From: DATHTS01 sp965219305
GTDB lineage: Bacteria > Acidobacteriota > Blastocatellia > Pyrinomonadales > Pyrinomonadaceae
DNA: 64,000 nt
NCBI GenBank assembly: GCA_965219305.1
Contig: OZ244725.1
Location: 1,178,001-1,242,000, forward strand
Direction of reading: 5' to 3'
Shown here: positions 1 through 9,511 of the stretch, piece after piece
Layout of the letters: every line of letters starts with the position of its first letter
Position numbering within the stretch: position 1 is the stretch's first letter
The notes under the pieces: generated by a model
The model's database searches: none
What the model saw: only the letters and a program-made list of their open reading frames with translations
What the model was told of the DNA's origin: nothing
Translations under genes and position numbers: made by a program

Positions 1-865
1 AAACTTCGCTGAAAAGTTTCGGCGCAAATTCCCAAATCATTCGCAAACGCCCGCCTTCCCACCGCGAACGCTGTGTTTTAACGCCTTTGCCCGAAGCCGG
101 CATTTCCCCGTAAACGCTCGCCGCGTCTATAAAAGAAACCTTGAAATCTTTGCGGATCAGATCGAGATGATATTCCAAATCTTCGACGACCGAACGCGCT
201 TTGTATGGAACGGCGTGCAGAGTTTCGGCGCGCAGACCGAAACCGTTTCCCAAAATGCCGCACGAAATTCCGAAAAATGCACGACCGCGCGGTCGCAGAA
301 CGTTAAATGCAAGAAGCGCGACATTCATCAGACGAGTCCGAACCGAAGAATCCGCGTTGGCGACCGTGTAGCGGCACTGAATCGCATCCGCACCGGAAAT
401 AAACGCGCGGCGTGATTCGTCAAACAGATTCGGAGCAACGATCGTGTCCGCGTCAATCACCAGATAAGCGTCAAAATTTTCCGGCAAAAGTTCGTTAAAT
501 GCAAAATCGAGCGCGTAACCTTTGCCGCGTTCCGCCGGATTATTTCTGACCAAAACCCGCGCGCCCGTTTTTTCGGCGACGCTTGCCGTTTCGTCCGTGC
601 AGTTGTCGGCGATAACGATGATCGCGGTTTTTTCGTCGGCGAATTTGATAAGGTTTTGCAGACAAGTTTCGATATTCGATGCTTCGTTATGTGCCGGAAC
701 GACAACCGCGAGACGAAAATTTTCGTCAACTTTTTCTACAAGTTTGCGGCGCGGCATTATTCCGCCGACGGTCAGGAAAATCAGTTCGATCGTTCCCGGA
801 ATCGTCAGCAAAAGCGCGACACATCCGAGCAAAGTCCATAATAATTTGAAAAATTCGAGTTTCAT
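1..865 (-). CDS. GT2 family membrane glycosyltransferase (3' part outside window)
   Basis: The reading frame opens at ATG 865 and is still open at base 1, so at least the last residues are missing. A hydrophobic segment spans residues about 7-33. It is followed by a GT-A fold: the start motif VVVPAHNEASN, the nucleotide and metal site VIDAD near residue 138, an ED pair in VVEDLEYH, and the processive-type motif QRSRW near residue 270. These are the hallmarks of family 2 glycosyltransferases that transfer sugars from nucleotide-sugar donors on the cytoplasmic face of the membrane. The gene lies 5 bp downstream of the lipoprotein hydrolase and is the last visible member of the exopolysaccharide operon. 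Family assignment is firm. Donor and acceptor are unknown. Confidence 0.88.
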   Translation of the reverse strand, partial: MKLEFFKLLWTLLGCVALLLTIPGTIELIFLTVGGIMPRRKLVEKVDENFRLAVVVPAHNEASNIETCLQNLIKFADEKTAIIVIADNCTDETASVAEKTGARVLVRNNPAERGKGYALDFAFNELLPENFDAYLVIDADTIVAPNLFDESRRAFISGADAIQCRYTVANADSSVRTRLMNVALLAFNVLRPRGRAFFGISCGILGNGFGLRAETLHAVPYKARSVVEDLEYHLDLIRKDFKVSFIDAASVYGEMPASGKGVKTQRSRWEGGRLRMIWEFAPKLFSEV

Positions 866-870
866 AAATT

Positions 871-3117
871 TTAATTTTCGTCCAGCAAAACGGCGAAACC
901 GTAAGGGTTAAGTTCAAAACTGATAACATTTCCGCGAATTTGAAAAGGCACTTCGGTAATTTTTACTTTTTCCGCAGTTTCATTCGTGTCAGTCGGATTT
1001 TTCGCATCGAGCGAAAGAAGTTTGAAATTTCCCTTTTTGTTTAATGAATCAGGCGGAAATGTCAGCGAAACTTCCCTCGAACGCGGCGCATTCGACACAA
1101 TCGCCGTCGAGCGTTTTTCCTTATTTTTGAAAGCATAAACCGAAACGTCGGTCTCCGAATTTTCCTCGACCGGAATTTCATTCAGATCACCTTTTATCGC
1201 GCGATTCAGCATTATTAAAGCCATTCCTTGAGGACGAAAACGTTTCGTTTCGCCGAGATCGCGGACAATTCCCCAGAGTTTGACGGCATTTTTTCCGTCG
1301 TCCGTTTTCGCGTCGAAACCCGTAAATGTATAGACGCACTGCCGTTTTACGCCGAGCGTCAGATTGTCGAGCAAAACTTTGGCGAGCGCGGTTCCCGCCG
1401 CCGCGCCAGCCGTAATTTCGTCGCGGTCGGACGATTTCGCGCCGCCGCCCGTCGTGTGCAGATTGACCTCGTAAACCGCTAAATCTTTGTTCAATTCGCG
1501 CGTCTTGACGGCAATTTTTTTCATACGTCCGCCGTCGCCTGCAAAAAGTTGGTCGAGATTTTCGGAAGTATCGGTCTGATCGGCGAGTTTGTAGAGAAAA
1601 TACGGCGCGACCGCCAGCACGTCGGCGTTTTTCGTATTGACGATAAAATCCAGAGCCGCGTCCGGGTTGGCGTGCTGACCGCCGATGACAAATTTCAGTT
1701 GCTCTGAATTGCCCACGCCGTCGCGGATTTTGGCGAACGCGCGATTCGCGGCTTCGCCGAGTTTTTGCGCGTCGGAAATCCCGGCGACGCGAAAGATCGA
1801 ATTCCAGTTTTCGTTGCCGAATTCGACAATGATTTCGGAAAATCTGTCTTTATTTTCCGACAGATACGCGCCCAATTTTTCGAGTTCGGCATCGCTCGCC
1901 GTCGTCGGGACGATGAGCCACGGATTCGCTTTTATTTCCTCACACAAATCGAGAAATTCTGGAATCGAATAATAAAAATCCGCCGCTTCCAGATTTTCGG
2001 GTCGCACGCGCACACTTAGGCGGGCATTTCTTTCAGCCAACCGATTCTCAATCGTATCGCCCAATTGTCCCTGCCAATCGCGCAGAAAACCGGGCTGAAT
2101 TTCTTTGAGAGCGTTGATGACTTCGCTGCGAAACGCGCTTTTTTCGTCCTGAATGGCAAAGAGTTCGACATCATCGAGCAAAATTTCGCCCGCTTCACCG
2201 GACGCTTTGAAATTGAGTTCCAAAATTCCGTTCGCGCCTATATCTTTAGCATTGAAATTGAACACATTCCGTTTCCAGATCGTTTTCGGCGCGAAGGTTT
2301 TCCGCACGAAAGGCGTTGAATTTTGTCGTCCGAAAGAAACACTCAATTCCGCATTACCGTTTTTGCTCAAACTCCAGAACGACAAACGCCACGCGCCGTT
2401 GACAGGCAGCATTTTTCCGGCTTTTTCGCCAATCGCATCAAAATAAGAACTGACCGAAGCGGATTTTCCGTTTTGCGGCAAAAGCGCGAGCGTACGCCGT
2501 CCGCCGCTGTTCGGGCGCGTGTTTTCGTTATTTACGCCGACAAGATTTTCCGAATCTTTCGCAATCCACCAACGCGCCGGAATTCCCGAATCATCGGTGC
2601 GCGTCAAGGCGACGACATCACCTGCGTCGAGCATTAATCCGGCATCGTCAACGCTAAAATCCGGCAGACCGCTTGCGCCGATTCTGCGCGATGAAATTAT
2701 TTTTCCCGTGCGTCCGGCAAATCGTCCGGTGCGGACGTCAAAAACGGCATTTTCCCAGAAATTGTCCGGTCTTCCGAGAAATGTTTCCGAATCGGAAAAA
2801 TTTCCGGGCGACGAATTTTTAACAATCACGACGGCGCGGTCAATCGTTCCTTCAAAACCGGGATTTTTGACGATGTTGGCGTTTAACTGTTCCGCGCCCC
2901 AGGAAGTTGCGAAACCTAAATTCAAACCGATTTTTTCGACACCGGAAACGGCGATTTTGTCCGTGATGATAAATGAACGCCGGTAATTATCGCTTGTATC
3001 GCCGTAGTTAAATAAACTCTCAAAAGACGCGGGCAAACCACACGCTGACGCGAAAATTATGAGAAGAATTAGAAAAAAGATTTTTGTAAAAACTATCTTT
3101 TGCATTTTTGACGGCAA
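871..3117 (-). CDS. Lipoprotein with CBM-like domain and GH-A clan glycoside hydrolase domain
   Basis: A lipoprotein signal is visible: hydrophobic residues 8-24 followed by the lipobox FASAC, so the mature protein should be lipid-anchored. Residues about 190-320 form a beta-rich, carbohydrate-binding-like module (WRLSFWSLSKNG, ILLDDVELF). The C-terminal half resembles GH-A clan enzymes such as GH39/GH51. GNENW places a likely acid/base Glu at 435, and AVYEVNLH places a likely nucleophile Glu at 549, followed by a C-terminal beta domain. Both catalytic candidates are present, so an active retaining glycosidase is plausible. Its position inside the polysaccharide operon suggests trimming or turnover of the polymer made by its neighbours. 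The exact family and substrate are not established from sequence alone. Confidence 0.75.
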   Translation of the reverse strand: MPSKMQKIVFTKIFFLILLIIFASACGLPASFESLFNYGDTSDNYRRSFIITDKIAVSGVEKIGLNLGFATSWGAEQLNANIVKNPGFEGTIDRAVVIVKNSSPGNFSDSETFLGRPDNFWENAVFDVRTGRFAGRTGKIISSRRIGASGLPDFSVDDAGLMLDAGDVVALTRTDDSGIPARWWIAKDSENLVGVNNENTRPNSGGRRTLALLPQNGKSASVSSYFDAIGEKAGKMLPVNGAWRLSFWSLSKNGNAELSVSFGRQNSTPFVRKTFAPKTIWKRNVFNFNAKDIGANGILELNFKASGEAGEILLDDVELFAIQDEKSAFRSEVINALKEIQPGFLRDWQGQLGDTIENRLAERNARLSVRVRPENLEAADFYYSIPEFLDLCEEIKANPWLIVPTTASDAELEKLGAYLSENKDRFSEIIVEFGNENWNSIFRVAGISDAQKLGEAANRAFAKIRDGVGNSEQLKFVIGGQHANPDAALDFIVNTKNADVLAVAPYFLYKLADQTDTSENLDQLFAGDGGRMKKIAVKTRELNKDLAVYEVNLHTTGGGAKSSDRDEITAGAAAGTALAKVLLDNLTLGVKRQCVYTFTGFDAKTDDGKNAVKLWGIVRDLGETKRFRPQGMALIMLNRAIKGDLNEIPVEENSETDVSVYAFKNKEKRSTAIVSNAPRSREVSLTFPPDSLNKKGNFKLLSLDAKNPTDTNETAEKVKITEVPFQIRGNVISFELNPYGFAVLLDEN

Positions 3118-3251
3118 AGTATTTGAAGGTTTCCGGTAAATACCGACGATTTATTTTGCACAAAGCGTGCCGCACGACGGATTTATTGGAAACATTGACC
3201 GGCGTGAAAATCACTTATTAAACTTTTAATAATCATCGCCGTTCTTTAAAT

Positions 3252-4556
3252 TCAGGTTTTCGAAGGCGCGGAAAAATTATGCAGGACTTTTGATGAAGCG
3301 TTAAAAATTTCTGTAAACTCTTGATTTGCTTGAGTTAAACGTTTTTCAAAAACTTCACCGAGATAATTCGTATTGCGCTCAAGATTATATTTTTCGATTA
3401 CTCTTTCGCGTCCGGCTCTGCCGATTTCTGCGCGCATTTCGGGCGAATCAATCAGCTTTTTGATCGCTTCGGCGAGTTCTTTTTCGTCGGACGGCGCGAC
3501 CAGAATTCCGTCCGTGTTGTGGCGAATTAGTTCGGGAATGCCGGTAATGCGCGTTGTGACACACGGTATTTCCATCGCCATCGCTTCCATCAATACAACC
3601 GGAATGCCTTCGGCGAAACTTGCCAGCACAAACGCATCGGCTTTCGCGTAAAGCTCGCGGATGCGATCTTGATTGACCGCGCCTTCAAACATCACATTAT
3701 TTTGCAGAGCATTTTCGCGGGTGTATTTCTCCAGAGATTCGCGGTCGGGTCCGTCGCCGACAAAACGCAGACGCAGATTATATTTGGCGGCGAGCAAATC
3801 TTTTACGGCGGCGAGTAAAACGTGCTGACCTTTAACGGGAACCAGCCTTCCGACGCAGATAATTTCAAAAATTTCGGGATTTTCTCTAAAAGGGCGCGGC
3901 GCGAATTTTTCCGCGTCAACGCCGAGCGGAGTGATCTCGAATTTGTGCCACTGCGACGGCGAACAAAGCTGCATCAACTGGCTGCGAGCGTAATTTCCGA
4001 TGCAGCAGATAAATTCCGCCTCATTGATCTTTTCTTTCAAAAGATAACTTTCGACGTTGTAAAATTCGTCCGGTCCGTGAACCGTGATTGAGAAATTTAT
4101 GTCGAAAATTTGTTTGGCGACAAGCGCGACGGTCGAAGCGGGCGTGGCGAAATGAACGTGCAGATGTTTTCTGTTATTTTCCCGCATCCATACGCCGAGC
4201 ATCACGGCTTCGACGAAATAAAAGAAGCTGTAAATTAATTTCTTGAAATTCGCACCGCTTAATGAAAGCGCGTAGAACAAACCTTTTATATAAGTAAGAG
4301 GTTGGCGAAAAATCGTCGCGGCGTGTGCTTTCAATGCGCCTTTTGCGCCTTCGCGTTTAATGTAAAATGTCTCTTTTGATTCCGCCAGTTCTTCCGCCGT
4401 TAAACCTGAATCCGGGCGGTCGGGAGCGTTAATCGAAGCCGTTACGATGTCGAAATTTTTCTTTTTTAAGTGCAGAATTTCGCGCAAAATAAAGGTATGC
4501 GAAATTGCCGGATAACGGCTGACGAGATATGCGAGTTTGATTTTTTCATTATTCAT
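3252..4556 (-). CDS. GT4 family glycosyltransferase, WcaL-like
   Basis: This 434-residue protein has the two-domain GT-B layout of family 4. The N-terminus KLAYLVSRYPAISHTFI is typical of colanic-acid WcaL-like transferases. The C-terminal nucleotide-sugar site shows VGRLVPVKGQHVLL, AFVLASFAEGIPVVLMEAMA and the EX7E-type region. It should add one sugar to the lipid-linked repeat unit in the cytoplasm. It starts 8 bp after the polymerase gene and is separated from the downstream hydrolase by 134 bp, the largest gap in this operon. The sugar specificity cannot be read. Confidence 0.87.
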   Translation of the reverse strand: MNNEKIKLAYLVSRYPAISHTFILREILHLKKKNFDIVTASINAPDRPDSGLTAEELAESKETFYIKREGAKGALKAHAATIFRQPLTYIKGLFYALSLSGANFKKLIYSFFYFVEAVMLGVWMRENNRKHLHVHFATPASTVALVAKQIFDINFSITVHGPDEFYNVESYLLKEKINEAEFICCIGNYARSQLMQLCSPSQWHKFEITPLGVDAEKFAPRPFRENPEIFEIICVGRLVPVKGQHVLLAAVKDLLAAKYNLRLRFVGDGPDRESLEKYTRENALQNNVMFEGAVNQDRIRELYAKADAFVLASFAEGIPVVLMEAMAMEIPCVTTRITGIPELIRHNTDGILVAPSDEKELAEAIKKLIDSPEMRAEIGRAGRERVIEKYNLERNTNYLGEVFEKRLTQANQEFTEIFNASSKVLHNFSAPSKT

Positions 4557-4564
4557 AATTTTTT

Positions 4565-5953
4565 TTACGTTAAAACTCTACGAAAATTATAAAGTCCGGT
4601 CGGCGCGGAAATTGTCGCCGATTCGTCCGTGTTTCTGCCTAATCCTTCACGTTTTGACAGCAGATACGCTTCCGCCCAGCCGGAAATAATAAATAACAGG
4701 TGAACGACCTGTTCGCCCATATAAACCGTGGCGATGGAAATAAAAATAGCCAGATAAATTCCCGCAAATGTGAAAGCGAGCGAACTTCCAGAAGGAATCG
4801 CGGACGGCAGAGAAAATCCGCGAATCAAAAGACGGACGAACATCCACAAATGAAGACCGACGAGAAAAGCGAGCGCAATCAACCCGTGCATCAGCGAAAT
4901 GAGCAGGTAAAAATTGTCAATCGAAGGCATTCCGGGAACTTTCGGATATGTATTTCTTCCCCAACCCCAGACGCTGCGTTCAACCGCGATGCCGATGTAT
5001 TTGTCCATCAATTCTTTTCGGTAAGCGGCGGTTTCCTGAGAATCCGTTTTCGCGTTTTCGCGACCGACCGAAGCATACGCCCAGAAACTGACAGTTGCCG
5101 GAATGCCGACAAAAACGATCGCGCTTAAAACCAAAATTACGCCCAACACTCTTTTTTTTGTGCGACCCAAAGCGACGACAACCGCCGCCGCGATGCCGCC
5201 GAGCCACGGTCCGCGGCAGCCCGTCATAATACTTCCCGCTAAAATTCCGAGCGTGATAATTTGCGCCTTTGAGATTTTTTTAAATCCTTTGAGTTTGGAA
5301 AACTGCGGTTCCCACGCGCCGCTCCATTCGAGCCAGCGGGCGAGACGATAACCGATAATAATAATCACGCCGGCTAAGATCGCGTGTCCGTAAGGTCCGG
5401 CGACGCGCGCGAAACCGTTGCGAAAAGTCGTTACCCAACCCAATCCCTGCCCCGGAAAAAAGCGGTCTAAGATCAAACGGTAAGGCGTTGCGCCGAATTT
5501 AAATTCGTAAACGGCGGTAACTGAAACGAGAAAAATCAGCCAGACCATTTTTTTAGCGAATTCCTCGCGTTTGCCGAACGGTTCGATCAGCGATTTCGCC
5601 AGAATATACGGCATCACGACCATACAGATCATATCCACCATCAAATTCTGCGCTTCGTTATAACCGGCGTTCAAGTATTCCGAGTAACCGACGCAGAAAG
5701 CGTAACCGAACACCAGAAAATCGGTAAACGAGAATTTCCATTGATTTGAATGACGCAAAACCCAGACGACAAAAATCGGCACGATTGCGGCTTCGTTCAT
5801 CGTCGGATCCGGCAGTCCGGGCAGCATACAACGGTAATAATTCGGCAGAACAAGCAAAACCGGAAGATAGAGCGAAATAAACGTTTCGGAAGCCGACTTT
5901 TTAGTCAGCCACAAAACGGCGAGAACACCCGGAATAAGCGCGACAAAATTCAT
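4565..5953 (-). CDS. Wzy-like polysaccharide polymerase / O-antigen ligase family membrane protein
   Basis: The 462-residue product is almost entirely hydrophobic, with ten or more membrane segments and a large periplasmic loop in the second half. That loop contains AAYRKELMDKYIGIAVERSVWGWGRNTYPKVPG, whose GWGRNTYP core is characteristic of Wzy_C/O-antigen ligase proteins. It is expected to polymerise repeat units in the periplasm after the flippase. I chose ATG 5953, which makes an ATGA overlap with the acyltransferase stop. A frame six codons longer exists but would overlap its neighbour further. The function is inferred from topology and operon context, since this family diverges strongly in sequence. 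Confidence 0.8.
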   Translation of the reverse strand: MNFVALIPGVLAVLWLTKKSASETFISLYLPVLLVLPNYYRCMLPGLPDPTMNEAAIVPIFVVWVLRHSNQWKFSFTDFLVFGYAFCVGYSEYLNAGYNEAQNLMVDMICMVVMPYILAKSLIEPFGKREEFAKKMVWLIFLVSVTAVYEFKFGATPYRLILDRFFPGQGLGWVTTFRNGFARVAGPYGHAILAGVIIIIGYRLARWLEWSGAWEPQFSKLKGFKKISKAQIITLGILAGSIMTGCRGPWLGGIAAAVVVALGRTKKRVLGVILVLSAIVFVGIPATVSFWAYASVGRENAKTDSQETAAYRKELMDKYIGIAVERSVWGWGRNTYPKVPGMPSIDNFYLLISLMHGLIALAFLVGLHLWMFVRLLIRGFSLPSAIPSGSSLAFTFAGIYLAIFISIATVYMGEQVVHLLFIISGWAEAYLLSKREGLGRNTDESATISAPTGLYNFRRVLT

Positions 5954-6564
5954 CCTTTTGCCGTCTCCCAAAAATGCGCGATACGCAGACGATCGAGTTT
6001 CGGCTGAAGTTCGGCATCAAATGCGCCGTCGCGTTTTTCGATCAAATCAATCCACGGAAATTCGGAACTTTGCTCGCGCATTTTTTCCGCTATCTTGTCT
6101 AATTCGGTAATTTTTTTGGCGGGAATTCCGCCGACGACCGTATTTTCCGGCACATCGCGGCTGACGACCGAACCGGCGGCGACAATCGCGCTCGGACCGA
6201 TAGTTACGTTCGGCAAAATGATCGCGCCGTGACCGATGAAAACATTGTCTTTAATATCAATTTTTCCGACGCGGTCAATTTTCCAGCCGAACGCGCGATT
6301 GATCATATTTACCGAACCGTCGTGACCGAACAAAGTGCATCCCGAAAGCCGCACGTTATCGCCGAGCCGCACGTATTTCGGATCGGTGATCGTGACATTC
6401 GTCTGCACGGAACAATTTTCGCCGATTCGGTAAAGCACGTTTCTTTTTTTCAAAAAGTTCGCCCATTCTTCGCCGTCCGGTTGGCAGAAATTCAGATAAA
6501 AACTCTTCGCCCGACCGTGACGAAAGGCGATATAACGAAAAAATTTTCGCAAAATGTTTTTCAT
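5950..6564 (-). CDS. Left-handed beta-helix (hexapeptide) O-acyltransferase
   Basis: The protein contains consecutive hexapeptide repeats from about residue 50 to 150, including NVRLSGCTLFGHDGSV, NVFIGHGAIILPNVTIG and the terminal VVGGIPAKKI typical of WcaF/NodL/CysE-like transferases. It probably acetylates a sugar in the polysaccharide using acetyl-CoA. Start and stop each overlap the neighbouring genes by an ATGA junction, so it is translationally coupled to both the flippase and the polymerase. The acyl group and acceptor are unknown. Confidence 0.85.
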   Translation of the reverse strand: MKNILRKFFRYIAFRHGRAKSFYLNFCQPDGEEWANFLKKRNVLYRIGENCSVQTNVTITDPKYVRLGDNVRLSGCTLFGHDGSVNMINRAFGWKIDRVGKIDIKDNVFIGHGAIILPNVTIGPSAIVAAGSVVSRDVPENTVVGGIPAKKITELDKIAEKMREQSSEFPWIDLIEKRDGAFDAELQPKLDRLRIAHFWETAKG

Positions 6565-8183
6565 ATTTTTTCGATTTGCGCTGCGAAGCGGTCAACTTTT
6601 TTCAGGTAAACTTTTTCGATAATTTTATCGGCAAAAGCGTTAATTTTCCGGCGTTCGTCCGGGCGGGCGAATTTATAGAAAACGAGTATGTTAAACGCGA
6701 GATAAAGAAAACCCGCAAAAGCTGCCGCGCCGAATAAAATCAGACGGTTCGCTGCGAATGATTCGAGCGCGGGACGCGCCGCCAGAAAAACGGCAAAACC
6801 TGTAAAATACGGCAAAATTCCCGGCAACAACACACCGAGAATATAGTTTTTCGGCGCAACTTCAATGAAACGGTTGCTGTAAAAAATGTAAAAAAGAGAA
6901 CTTAAAATCATACTGGCGGCGACCGTGTAAGCGATTGTCAAAACGCTCGTGCCGAAAAAAAATATGCCCGACGGCACGATAAGCGCAAGCATCACGATCT
7001 GCGAAACAGGATAGATAGTTTCGCGCGACGGTCGGTTTGCGCCGCGGTGAAATGCCGAAGCCGGTCCGGTCAAACCGTTTAATTGATACGGCACAGTAAA
7101 AATAGACATAATCGCCGCGCCCAGAACGATTTCTTCTTTCGCGCCCATCCAAATTGTGATCAGAGGCGCGGCGAAAGCGCATAAAAACCCCATCATCAAA
7201 CCCGTTAAAACACTTTGCAGACGCGAACTTTCGATGTAAACTCTGGAAACTTCCGCGCGCCATTTGCGGCTTTGCATATTTGACATTGCGGGCAAAAGCG
7301 CAGTATTCATCGAACTCGTAACCTGACTCGCCATTACCGGAAATTTTTCTCCGATGTCGAAAAGTCCGGTCGCCCGAACGCCCAGCAAACTCCCCGCGAT
7401 AACTTTTTCCGACGAGTATAAAATCATACTCAAAAGTCCGTTAAATTGAACGACTGCGCCGTAACCGTAAAAAAGTTTGAGCGCGTCGCGCCTGATTAAT
7501 TTCGGTGAAATTTTCAGCGTCGGCAGATAACGCCGACAAATTACGACATAAGCGACCGTGGCAACGAGATAACGGAGAACAAAAGCGATCAGCAGCGCAT
7601 AAATGCCGAAACCTGCGAACAAAAATGCGACGATCAAAACCGCTTCCAGACAAAACGTAAAAATCCAGACTTTCGTCTGTGCGGCGATTTCCTGCAAACC
7701 GTGAAGAACGTAGGCGAATGCGCCGAAAGTCAAATCGAACAAAAATGTCGCCGAAACGCTGAAAAACAAAACAAACGCGGTGCGCCGCAAATCCGGCGAA
7801 ATCTTAAAAAGCGTGATGATATAAGGCAGACCGAACCACAAACCGGCGAGCAGAAGCAGCGAAATCGAAATTGTTACGGCAAGTCCGCTTGAAAGGAGTT
7901 CGCTGATTTTTTCATTTTCATTTCGCGCGGCATATTCCGCCGTATAACGAATGTAAACATTGGTTACGCCGAACGCGCTCATTCCCAAATAACCGACAAT
8001 TATAAAACACGAAGCCCAGATGCCGTATTCTTCGAGCGAAACGAAAACGAGCGTCAGCGGCGGCAGAAAAAGGCGCGTCGCCATATAAAAAACTTTTGAC
8101 CCGATGCCGAAAGAAAAATTTCTCGCCAACAGTTTGTCCTGCGCTTTTTTCTCGTTTTCAGTTTCGTCTAATTCGTAATCCAT
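6561..8183 (-). CDS. Wzx-type polysaccharide flippase (MOP superfamily)
   Basis: This 540-residue protein has about 12-14 predicted membrane spans. Its N-terminus FGIGSKVFYMATRLFLPPLTLVFVSLEEYGIWA matches MOP-superfamily oligosaccharide translocases. It should flip undecaprenyl-linked repeat units to the periplasm for the Wzy-like polymerase. The gene overlaps the upstream glycosyltransferase by 16 bp and the downstream acyltransferase by ATGA. The C-terminus is charged and cytoplasmic. Confidence in the family is high. The exact substrate is unknown. Confidence 0.88.
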   Translation of the reverse strand: MDYELDETENEKKAQDKLLARNFSFGIGSKVFYMATRLFLPPLTLVFVSLEEYGIWASCFIIVGYLGMSAFGVTNVYIRYTAEYAARNENEKISELLSSGLAVTISISLLLLAGLWFGLPYIITLFKISPDLRRTAFVLFFSVSATFLFDLTFGAFAYVLHGLQEIAAQTKVWIFTFCLEAVLIVAFLFAGFGIYALLIAFVLRYLVATVAYVVICRRYLPTLKISPKLIRRDALKLFYGYGAVVQFNGLLSMILYSSEKVIAGSLLGVRATGLFDIGEKFPVMASQVTSSMNTALLPAMSNMQSRKWRAEVSRVYIESSRLQSVLTGLMMGFLCAFAAPLITIWMGAKEEIVLGAAIMSIFTVPYQLNGLTGPASAFHRGANRPSRETIYPVSQIVMLALIVPSGIFFFGTSVLTIAYTVAASMILSSLFYIFYSNRFIEVAPKNYILGVLLPGILPYFTGFAVFLAARPALESFAANRLILFGAAAFAGFLYLAFNILVFYKFARPDERRKINAFADKIIEKVYLKKVDRFAAQIEKI

Positions 8184-9481
8184 CTTAAACTTTCTTCTTT
8201 TTCAGTTTCCGAAGATTCAGAGGTTTGGCGTGTTTTCAGCAGCGATTGATAAATTTTGAGTGCGTCGTTTATTTTCGCGCTCCAACCGTAAAAATTTTCG
8301 GCGCGTCGTCTTCCTTCGATTCCGCGCTGCTGCCATTTTTCCGGGTTGGCAATAACGTCACGGAAAGCGGCGGCGAGCGAATTTATCACCGCTTCTCTTC
8401 CGTCCGCTGCAATCGGTGTGCCGATTTTTTCGTCAACGATTTCCTTCGGTCCGCCGTAAGCGACGGCGACCAACGGACGCGCCGCCGCCATCGCTTCGAG
8501 CAAAACCGCGCCGCCCGATTCTCTGACCGACGGCAGACAGAAGACGTGGCATTTTTTCATCGCGGCGGCAATGTGTGACAGAGATTTATTGCCGAGAAAG
8601 TTGACGATGCCGTCCAGATTTAGTTCTCTCGACATTTTTTCCCACTCTTCGCGCATCGGACCGTCGCCGATAATTTCCAGTTCGACGGCAAATTCGCCGC
8701 TGACTTTTTTGACCGCTTCAAGCAGAAGCGAAACGGCTTTGGCGGGAATTAAACGCCCGACGAAGAGAATTTTGAGCGGTTTGTTTTTTGATCCGGCGGG
8801 AAATGTCTGCCAGACGGTCGGTTCGAACAGATCGAGATCAACGCCGTTTTCAATCATCGCACGGCATTTTGCACGGTATTTTTCGGGAAAAGTTTTCAGA
8901 GTGCTTTCGGTCGCCGTCAAAATCAGCGCGGCGCGGCGCGTCGAACCGATAAAAAAATCGAAAATTCTGCCCAATTTTTTGATCGGATAAAGCCACGCCG
9001 AATCGGCTTTCATCAATTCGGGGAAATTTTTCGGTGATTCCAAACCGCCGTTTAACGGTCCGACGATAAGCGGAATTCCGAGTTTGTAAAGCGTCGTCGG
9101 TGCGGACGGCGAAACCGGCGTAACGACCTGAACGATGTCGAATTTCGTTCCGGTTTGAAGTCGCTTTTTCGCCGCGCGTTTCGCCAAAAAATCGTATATG
9201 AAAAAATCAGCCTGCGCGAGCAGAAAAACGGCGTGTTCGCTGTTCGGAAAAAGTTTGTTGGCGATTTTCCAGAGCGGCGCGGCAAGCCATTCGGTGTCAA
9301 TGAAAATGATGTCGGAATTTTCCTGCGTTACGCCGGATTTTTCAAGCGCGGAACGATTGCGGACGTGAGTAATCAATGTAACACGCGCTTTTTTCGACAA
9401 ACGCGAAAACCATTCCCATCCGATTTGCGAGACCGAACCGCCGCCTTCGGCGCATTGATACGCGGCAAGAAGAACGCGCAT
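8168..9481 (-). CDS. GT4 family glycosyltransferase
   Basis: The GT-B fold is visible, with N-terminal MRVLLAAYQCAEGGGSVSQIGW and C-terminal donor-site motifs LFVGRLIPAKAVSLLLEA and CLPSVRESGGAVLLEAMAAARP. I chose ATG 9481 because the family N-terminus begins there and a purine-rich stretch precedes it. An in-frame ATG eight codons upstream (9505) is possible and would start 6 bp after the preceding stop. The product should act in the cytoplasm on the lipid-linked intermediate. The C-terminal tail is charged and overlaps the flippase start. Confidence 0.85.
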   Translation of the reverse strand: MRVLLAAYQCAEGGGSVSQIGWEWFSRLSKKARVTLITHVRNRSALEKSGVTQENSDIIFIDTEWLAAPLWKIANKLFPNSEHAVFLLAQADFFIYDFLAKRAAKKRLQTGTKFDIVQVVTPVSPSAPTTLYKLGIPLIVGPLNGGLESPKNFPELMKADSAWLYPIKKLGRIFDFFIGSTRRAALILTATESTLKTFPEKYRAKCRAMIENGVDLDLFEPTVWQTFPAGSKNKPLKILFVGRLIPAKAVSLLLEAVKKVSGEFAVELEIIGDGPMREEWEKMSRELNLDGIVNFLGNKSLSHIAAAMKKCHVFCLPSVRESGGAVLLEAMAAARPLVAVAYGGPKEIVDEKIGTPIAADGREAVINSLAAAFRDVIANPEKWQQRGIEGRRRAENFYGWSAKINDALKIYQSLLKTRQTSESSETEKEESLRWITN

Positions 9482-9511
9482 TATTTCTTTTCGTTCAATT
9501 TTCATTTTTGT

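Noticed and set aside
3020..3214. Minus-strand 64-codon frame in the gap upstream of the lipoprotein gene
   Set aside because: It overlaps the lipoprotein signal region in another frame and has no family-like features.
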